A DNA stretch of 64,000 nucleotides from the NCBI RefSeq assembly GCF_000744375.1, contig NZ_JQLU01000005.1:620001-684000 (forward strand). Direction: 5' to 3'. Source of the stretch: Carnobacterium gallinarum DSM 4847 (GTDB lineage Bacteria > Bacillota > Bacilli > Lactobacillales > Carnobacteriaceae). The position numbers and the translations under genes are program-made. The notes beneath the pieces are model-generated. The model made no database searches and was not told the origin of the DNA. It saw nothing but the letters and a program-made list of their open reading frames with translations. Of the stretch, positions 57,920-64,000 are shown piece after piece. The number at the start of each line of letters is the position of its first letter. The first letter of the stretch is position 1.

Positions 57920-57964
57920 AATCTTTTCTGTTTACTGTTAAAGTAATTAGAAAGGATTTTTTAT
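57920..57964 (+). terminator. Terminator after AraR-like gene
   Basis: A 10-bp outer stem (57920-57929 and 57949-57958) and TTTTTT at the end. It reaches a few bases into the convergent YesL-like gene. Confidence 0.6.
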
Positions 57965-58581
57965 TGTCCATTTTTAGTAAATATTTGAAGTTGGAGAAAT
58001 CTACGATCCATAATTTTACTAATGAGTACTACTTGTCCAGATATATATATCGGCAAAATCCAGAGTGGCACATACATAACGGTGACATACATCCCGCCTA
58101 GCATTAACGTTAACAAGAACAGCTCAATCGGACTAGTTAAGACAAAGATATACGTTTGTAAGAAATAACGAACTTTAGGTAAATCAAAATGTAAATAAAT
58201 GGGAATGAACATCAATAATGCGATCACTGAAAAATAAATCACAACAATTAGCAAATACTTTATAACTAATGAAAAAATGTCCCTTTGAGTGATAACTAAT
58301 TGATAATCAAACCATAAAAATAATCCTAATAAACTAATCATTCCACTTAGCAGATTAGCCTGCTTAAATTCACGATAATAATTTTGAAAGAATGCTTTTG
58401 ACAAAACTAACGGGGATTGAAATAATGATAAATCCTGTTCTTTATAGATAGAAAATAAACTCACACTAGCAGGCGCGATTCCAAACAGAATTCCACCTAA
58501 CAAACAACCTATTAACCACAAAAAATTCAGCGCGATTAAATTCAAATAAAAACATGAGAATTGATATAATTTTGTTGTCAT
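57961..58581 (-). CDS. YesL-like DUF624 membrane protein
   Basis: Membrane protein of 206 residues with about five hydrophobic helices. The N-terminal FCFYLNLIALNFLWLIGCLLGG-like segment (here SCFYLNLIALNFLWLIG), followed by GIAPASVSLFSIYK, is characteristic of DUF624/YesL proteins. These are regularly found next to Yes/Lpl-type sugar importers, but their role is not known. The ATG is 4 bp after the upstream permease stop, with GGGG before it, so it is translationally coupled. Confidence 0.85.
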   Translation of the reverse strand: MTTKLYQFSCFYLNLIALNFLWLIGCLLGGILFGIAPASVSLFSIYKEQDLSLFQSPLVLSKAFFQNYYREFKQANLLSGMISLLGLFLWFDYQLVITQRDIFSLVIKYLLIVVIYFSVIALLMFIPIYLHFDLPKVRYFLQTYIFVLTSPIELFLLTLMLGGMYVTVMYVPLWILPIYISGQVVLISKIMDRRFLQLQIFTKNGQ

Positions 58582-58584
58582 TTT

Positions 58585-59490
58585 TTACCCCTTCACAGAA
58601 CCCATCATGATTCCTTTTTCAAAATATTTAGCCGTAATTGGATAAATAACAAAAATTGGCAAACTAGCAATCACAATTACAGCATATTTAATTGCTTCTT
58701 TTGATTGGCTAATTTGATCCATGGTATTGCTGGTAATCAATTGATTGTTATTTGCCAACGTTTGGCTCTGAATTAAAATTTCCCGTAAAATCAATTGGAG
58801 TGGAAACATGGAGCGGTCTGATAGATAAATCATTGCATCAAAATAACTATTCCATCTACCTAAACCATAAAACATCGTCATGACAGCAATAATTGGAGTC
58901 GACAATGGCAGAACAATTTTTAATACCAATTGCAAGTCCGTTGCCCCGTCTAAAAACGCACTTTCCTCAAGTTCTGTTGGAATATTTTGCTGGAAATAGG
59001 TTCTCATAATAATTAAATTATAGACACTAATCGCACCAGGTATAATCATGACCCAAATCGTATCCACAATTCCCAAGGATTGATTTAATAAATAAGTTGG
59101 AATTAATCCCCCTGAAAAGAACATTGTAAACGTAAAGAAAAAGGTTATTTTTCCTCTGCCTTTTAATTCCTTACGTGAAAGTGGATAGGCCGCCATCGTA
59201 GTCATGACTAAATTCAAAATAGTTCCCAACACGGTATAAATAATTGAATTTTTCATTCCTATCCAGATTTCTTTATTTTCAAAAATCATTTTATAACCAT
59301 CTAAATTCCAACCTCTCGGCCATAATAATAAAGGTGTTTCAAAAATCTTCCTAGGATTACTAAAAGAAGCACTAACAACAAACCATAGAGGATATAGCAA
59401 AATCAATGTCACGATAATCAATAAGAAGATGTTAATTAAATTAAAAATTTTCTCACTAGTAGGTTCTTGCATTTTTGACTTTTTCACCAT
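58585..59490 (-). CDS. Carbohydrate ABC permease, LplC/YtcP type
   Basis: Membrane permease of 301 residues with six helices. The EAA loop is EESAFLDGATDLQLVLKIVLPLSTPIIA. Its N-terminal segment has FNLINIFLLIIVTLILLYPLWFVVSASFS. It pairs with the next permease to import an oligosaccharide (CUT1 family). It overlaps the upstream permease by 7 bp. GGGGG lies ten bases before the ATG. Confidence 0.93.
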   Translation of the reverse strand: MVKKSKMQEPTSEKIFNLINIFLLIIVTLILLYPLWFVVSASFSNPRKIFETPLLLWPRGWNLDGYKMIFENKEIWIGMKNSIIYTVLGTILNLVMTTMAAYPLSRKELKGRGKITFFFTFTMFFSGGLIPTYLLNQSLGIVDTIWVMIIPGAISVYNLIIMRTYFQQNIPTELEESAFLDGATDLQLVLKIVLPLSTPIIAVMTMFYGLGRWNSYFDAMIYLSDRSMFPLQLILREILIQSQTLANNNQLITSNTMDQISQSKEAIKYAVIVIASLPIFVIYPITAKYFEKGIMMGSVKG

Positions 59491-60419
59491 AAACTTGTTT
59501 CCCCCACTCTTTTAGCAAAATAATTAACTAAAACCAACACAGAAAAATTGATAATATTATTAAATAAACCAATGGCAGTTGAAAAACTAAAATCTGCTCC
59601 AATTACCCCAGCTTTGTACACATAGGTTGAAATAACTTCAGATACTGGCAAATTCATATCATTTTGCATTAATAAAATCTTTTCAAATCCAACTCCTAAA
59701 ATTCCTCCAGTAGCTAAAATTGTATTAATTACAATCGTTGGCATAATCGCCGGAATTGTAATATGTCGAATTGCTTGCAACTTACTAGCGCCATCTAGAT
59801 GGGCTGCTTCATACTGATCTTGTGAAATCCCAGACATTGCTGCCGTATAAATCAAAGTTCCCCAACCAACACTTTGCCAAATTCCCGACCACACATAAAT
59901 ATGTGGAAAAATTTTAGTGGACCCCATAAAATCAATTGGCTTCTGACCAAAAAATGCTAAAATCGTGTTGAAAACACCATCGACTGGCGAGGTGAAAAAT
60001 AAAACCATCCCAATAACGACAACGACTGAGATAAAATTTGGAATATAAGAAATCGTTTGAACGGTAGATTTAAAATAACGATTCTTTAGTTCATTAAACA
60101 TCAATGCTAATATAATAGGAAACGGAATCCCTACCAACAAACTATAGATACTCAATCTTAATGTATTCCCAATAATTTCTCCGAAAAAATAAGAATCGAA
60201 AAATCGTTGAAAATTCTCCATCCCCACCCAAGGACTATTAAAAATACCAATTGCTGGTGAATAATTTTTAAAAGCAATAATTACTCCGTACATAGGTCCA
60301 TAACACCAAATCAGAAAATAAACAACTGGTGGTACTAACATAATATAAAGCCATTTATGCTGCGAAAAATGTTGTCTTCTAGCTTTTTTACTATTCTTCA
60401 TATGAAAAGATTCTTGCAT
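59484..60419 (-). CDS. Carbohydrate ABC permease, LplB type
   Basis: Membrane permease of 311 residues with six helices and the EAA loop YEAAHLDGASKLQAIRHITIPAI. The N-terminal WLYIMLVPPVVYFLIWCYGPMYGVIIAFKNY is typical of LplB/YtdP-class permeases. A frame extending to 60482 exists, but it runs through a perfect hairpin and lacks a ribosome binding site. The ATG at 60419 is nine bases from AAGGGG and fits the family length. Confidence 0.92.
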   Translation of the reverse strand: MQESFHMKNSKKARRQHFSQHKWLYIMLVPPVVYFLIWCYGPMYGVIIAFKNYSPAIGIFNSPWVGMENFQRFFDSYFFGEIIGNTLRLSIYSLLVGIPFPIILALMFNELKNRYFKSTVQTISYIPNFISVVVVIGMVLFFTSPVDGVFNTILAFFGQKPIDFMGSTKIFPHIYVWSGIWQSVGWGTLIYTAAMSGISQDQYEAAHLDGASKLQAIRHITIPAIMPTIVINTILATGGILGVGFEKILLMQNDMNLPVSEVISTYVYKAGVIGADFSFSTAIGLFNNIINFSVLVLVNYFAKRVGETSLW

Positions 60420-60443
60420 CTTGGCTATCCCCTTTTTCAAAAG

Positions 60444-60478
60444 TTGTGATGCACGATGATTAGAATCGTGCATCACAA
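60444..60478 (-). promoter_or_regulatory. Intercistronic hairpin between binding protein and permease genes
   Basis: A perfect 14-bp stem (60444-60457 with 60465-60478) and a seven-base loop sit 9 bp after the binding-protein stop. The T-run on the minus strand is short (CTTTTG), so it is likely a partial terminator or 3' stabiliser. Either would keep binding-protein mRNA above permease mRNA. Confidence 0.75.
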
Positions 60479-60486
60479 TCATTCAT

Positions 60487-62079
60487 TTATTTTTCCATTG
60501 CTGTCCGATAGCGATTATATTGCTCTTGTTTAATTTTCAAATACTCTTTACTCCCTAATTTTTCTAATTGATTCACGTACGTATCCCACTCTGAATCAAT
60601 ATCCGTTTTTCCAGTAATAAAGTTAACGCGCATTTGAGTAATATATTTGCCCATATCGTTTAAAATTGGTGTTACTTTATTCGCTTCCTCGTCTGTTGTC
60701 GGCAAATCACCAATTAGCTCTGGTATAAAATCATGAGAATGCGACGCATCATCTGCCCACTGCCAAGCCTCATCAATTGTTTGGTTCTTAGCATTAGCAT
60801 TCACCTCATAGGAAGGTTCAACATACGGGTAACCACCACCATACACATTGTCAACCCATTGAAATGCACCTAATTGTACACCATCCTTATAATTTAGAAT
60901 GTCATCTTTGTATACTTTTTTACCAGCCTTTTCTTCATAGGTAACGCCTTCTTTTCCCAGACTTCCTAAGATAATTCCTTCATCGCTGTACATATAATCA
61001 ATCCATTTTAGTAATTTAGCTGGATTTTTATTGGCCTTTGTAAGCATCATTGCTGATGGGCTAGCTACTGGTGGATAAGCAACTGCTAAACGATCCCCAT
61101 TTGGACCTTCCAAGGCTGTAATACCAACATAGTCTTGCTGATAATTGCCAAATTGAGCAGGTCCCGCTTCTGTGTAAGCGCCAATAACACCATTAGAACC
61201 ATCGGCTAACCATTTTTCCTTCGTCACATTTCCGAAAGTTTGTTGATTAATTAAGCCATCATCATACAATTTCTTTTCATATTTTAAAACTTCCTTATAC
61301 CTAGAGTCTGTCACCGTTAATTTCAATTCTTTTTCTTTTAAATAAAATAAAGCACTTGTAGAAAAATCTCCTCCATTGATTAAACCATATGCGCCCATAA
61401 TCTGACGTTCCAATGTATTGCCAAAGCTATTCGTAGTATCATTGTACCAACCTTGTTCATCAGCGATGCCATTACCATTGGGATCTTCTGTTTTAAATCT
61501 TTTTAATACAGTATAAAATTCATCTAAATTAGTTGGTACCTTTGTCCCTAACTTATCTAACCAAACTTTATTAAAATAAAGCTTCTTTGTATTATCTTCT
61601 AAATTTAGATATGGTAATGAATATATATGTCCATCCGGTTGAGTCAAAGAAGCTTTAATTTCAGGATAGTCATCAAATATTTTTTGAATATTTGGTGCAT
61701 TTTTAGCAATTAACTCTTCTAAAGGAATAAATAAACCTTGAGAACCATATTTTGCTATTTCTGAATTTGAAAAATTCATACCATAATAAGCATCTGGTTG
61801 ATCTTTCGATGCCAATAATACATTTTTCTTTTCACTAATTGCTGCATCTGTAATTTCTTCAAAATTAACCTTAACTCCAGAATCCTTTTCACGCTCTTGC
61901 CACATCCATAACTCGTTAGCTGCTGGACGAACATCTTGAAATCCTCGACGAATAATATGAAAATCTGCATCTGCATTTTTTCCATTTCCTTTCTCTTTAG
62001 CCGAGCTACTACATCCACCTAAAATTACTACGCCTACCGCCAATCCAACAAATAAATACATCTTCATTCTTTTTTTCAT
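60487..62079 (-). CDS. Carbohydrate ABC substrate-binding lipoprotein (LplA/YtcQ type)
   Basis: Extracellular lipoprotein of 530 residues, a typical large CUT1 binding protein. The lipobox LGGC has Cys23. The region EDPNGNGIADEQGWYND is the Asp/Asn-rich loop found in LplA-like proteins. No ATPase gene is nearby, so a shared ATPase of the MsmX type is expected. GGAGG lies 12 bases before the ATG at 62079; an ATG directly abutting that site (62091) is less likely. First gene of the SBP-LplB-LplC-YesL operon, under a promoter with a cre site. Confidence 0.9.
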   Translation of the reverse strand: MKKRMKMYLFVGLAVGVVILGGCSSSAKEKGNGKNADADFHIIRRGFQDVRPAANELWMWQEREKDSGVKVNFEEITDAAISEKKNVLLASKDQPDAYYGMNFSNSEIAKYGSQGLFIPLEELIAKNAPNIQKIFDDYPEIKASLTQPDGHIYSLPYLNLEDNTKKLYFNKVWLDKLGTKVPTNLDEFYTVLKRFKTEDPNGNGIADEQGWYNDTTNSFGNTLERQIMGAYGLINGGDFSTSALFYLKEKELKLTVTDSRYKEVLKYEKKLYDDGLINQQTFGNVTKEKWLADGSNGVIGAYTEAGPAQFGNYQQDYVGITALEGPNGDRLAVAYPPVASPSAMMLTKANKNPAKLLKWIDYMYSDEGIILGSLGKEGVTYEEKAGKKVYKDDILNYKDGVQLGAFQWVDNVYGGGYPYVEPSYEVNANAKNQTIDEAWQWADDASHSHDFIPELIGDLPTTDEEANKVTPILNDMGKYITQMRVNFITGKTDIDSEWDTYVNQLEKLGSKEYLKIKQEQYNRYRTAMEK

Positions 62080-62103
62080 CTGTTCATTCATCCTCCTATT
62101 TTT

Positions 62104-62117
62104 TGGAAACGTTTACT
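62104..62117 (-). promoter_or_regulatory. cre site of the oligosaccharide ABC operon
   Basis: AGTAAACGTTTCCA on the minus strand matches 13 of 14 cre positions. It lies at about the transcription start, just downstream of the -10, a classic CcpA repression position. Confidence 0.75.
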
Positions 62118-62123
62118 AAAAAT

Positions 62124-62152
62124 AGTTTACAGGATAAACTTGCTTTTGTCTA
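62124..62152 (-). promoter_or_regulatory. Promoter of the oligosaccharide ABC operon
   Basis: TAGACA (62152-62147) and TAAACT (62129-62124) are 17 bp apart on the minus strand. Confidence 0.6.
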
Positions 62153-62233
62153 TACAATATTGATAAAAACATTACAAATATACCTATTTGTATTATTTGT
62201 ATATACTCTTAAAGATAAAAAGAACTATTTTAT

Positions 62234-62273
62234 ACAAAAAAAAGAAGAACTATTTTTCAATAGTTCTTCTTTT
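62234..62273 (-). terminator. Terminator of rRNA operon 2
   Basis: A perfect 14-bp stem (62241-62254 with 62259-62272) followed by eight T on the minus strand, directly after the 5S gene. No tRNA genes follow this operon. Confidence 0.9.
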
Positions 62274-62287
62274 ACTTGAATCAATCT

Positions 62288-62404
62288 CGCGTGGCAACGT
62301 CCTACCCTCACAGGGGGAAACCCCCAACTACTCTCGGCGCTGAAAAGCTTAACTGCTGTGTTCGGCATGGGAACAGGTGTATCCTTCTCGCTATCGCCAC
62401 CACA
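62288..62404 (-). rRNA. rrf: 5S rRNA, operon 2
   Basis: Identical by eye to the 5S at 40224-40340. It ends in a terminator instead of a tRNA cluster. Confidence 0.95.
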
Positions 62405-62632
62405 CTTTTTTTTCGCCAACTTACGTTGCGACTCTTCGGCTGTTTCTTTCACTTTGCTTCTCATGTACATTAGTACATTCCGATGCTCGCTCAATTACAT
62501 CCTCGATTCACTTGCAATTTGTTGAAAAAATGCTTTGCTGATTCATTATTTAATTGAAAGAAATTGTTCTCTCAAAACTGGTACTGTATTAAAGTAAGTT
62601 GTTCTGTTGCCTTCTTCACCGTTTCTTTCTTG

Positions 62633-64000
<1,368 letters not shown>

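Noticed and set aside
45406-62280. Mobile element between the two rRNA operons
   Set aside because: No transposase, integrase, inverted repeats or tRNA-end duplication is visible; gene content looks chromosomal and compositionally similar to its surroundings.

Overview
The window is a chromosomal segment from a low-GC Gram-positive lactic acid bacterium of the order Lactobacillales. The evidence is the AT-rich sequence, AGGAGG-type ribosome binding sites, ctsR-clpC without mcsA/mcsB, PTS sugar systems, WxL surface proteins and a class Ib nrdHIEF operon. The 16S rRNA (minus strand, 43847-45405) reads to me like Carnobacterium; this is from memory and no alignment was run. Both rRNA operons and most genes are on the minus strand.

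Layout. 1-8.7 kb: an amino-sugar locus holding a mannose-family PTS (EIIA, AgaS-like SIS enzyme, EIIB, EIIC, partial EIID), a GntR/UTRA repressor with two visible operators, a lactose/cellobiose-family EIIC, a NagB-like deaminase, a GH4 6-phospho-glycosidase and a divergent RpiR regulator. 8.7-25.7 kb: a large WxL cell-surface (csc-type) cluster with an LPQTG protein, a 1664-residue beta-helix WxL protein, a small membrane protein, nine tandem small WxL proteins and a DUF916/DUF3324 membrane-anchored protein, preceded by an Mga-type regulator and a 76-residue protein. 26-29 kb: SRP RNA, proC, tadA and a PucR-type HTH protein. 29-35.7 kb: a LysR-controlled operon of a COG1840-type ABC importer, a metallo-beta-lactamase-fold protein and a secreted CYTH-like protein. 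35.7-39.2 kb: a small membrane protein, clpC and ctsR. 39.4-45.7 kb: a complete rRNA operon (16S-23S-5S) followed by eight tRNAs, with two strong promoters. 46-48.8 kb: a small membrane protein and a second RpiR/EIIC pair. 49-53.1 kb: nrdHIEF with two NrdR boxes, plus an unlisted 39-codon ORF downstream. 53.2-55.3 kb: secreted or membrane proteins of DUF4352 and DUF5067 type and a small membrane protein. 55.3-62.1 kb: a GH43 glycosidase, an AraR-like regulator and an Lpl/Yes-type oligosaccharide ABC importer with a YesL-like protein. 62.3-64 kb: 5S and part of the 23S of a second rRNA operon, 22,064 bp from the first and in the same orientation.

How it works together. Three carbohydrate modules each pair a local regulator with transport and hydrolysis genes, and several carry cre-like CcpA sites. 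The WxL cluster supplies a family of wall-bound proteins with a membrane-anchored partner, probably switched as a block by the Mga-type regulator. The most unusual parts are the nine-gene WxL array, in which the two tryptophan motifs differ systematically between subgroups, and the ABC/MBL/secreted CYTH-like operon. All functional statements rest on motifs and family knowledge; no database searches were possible.
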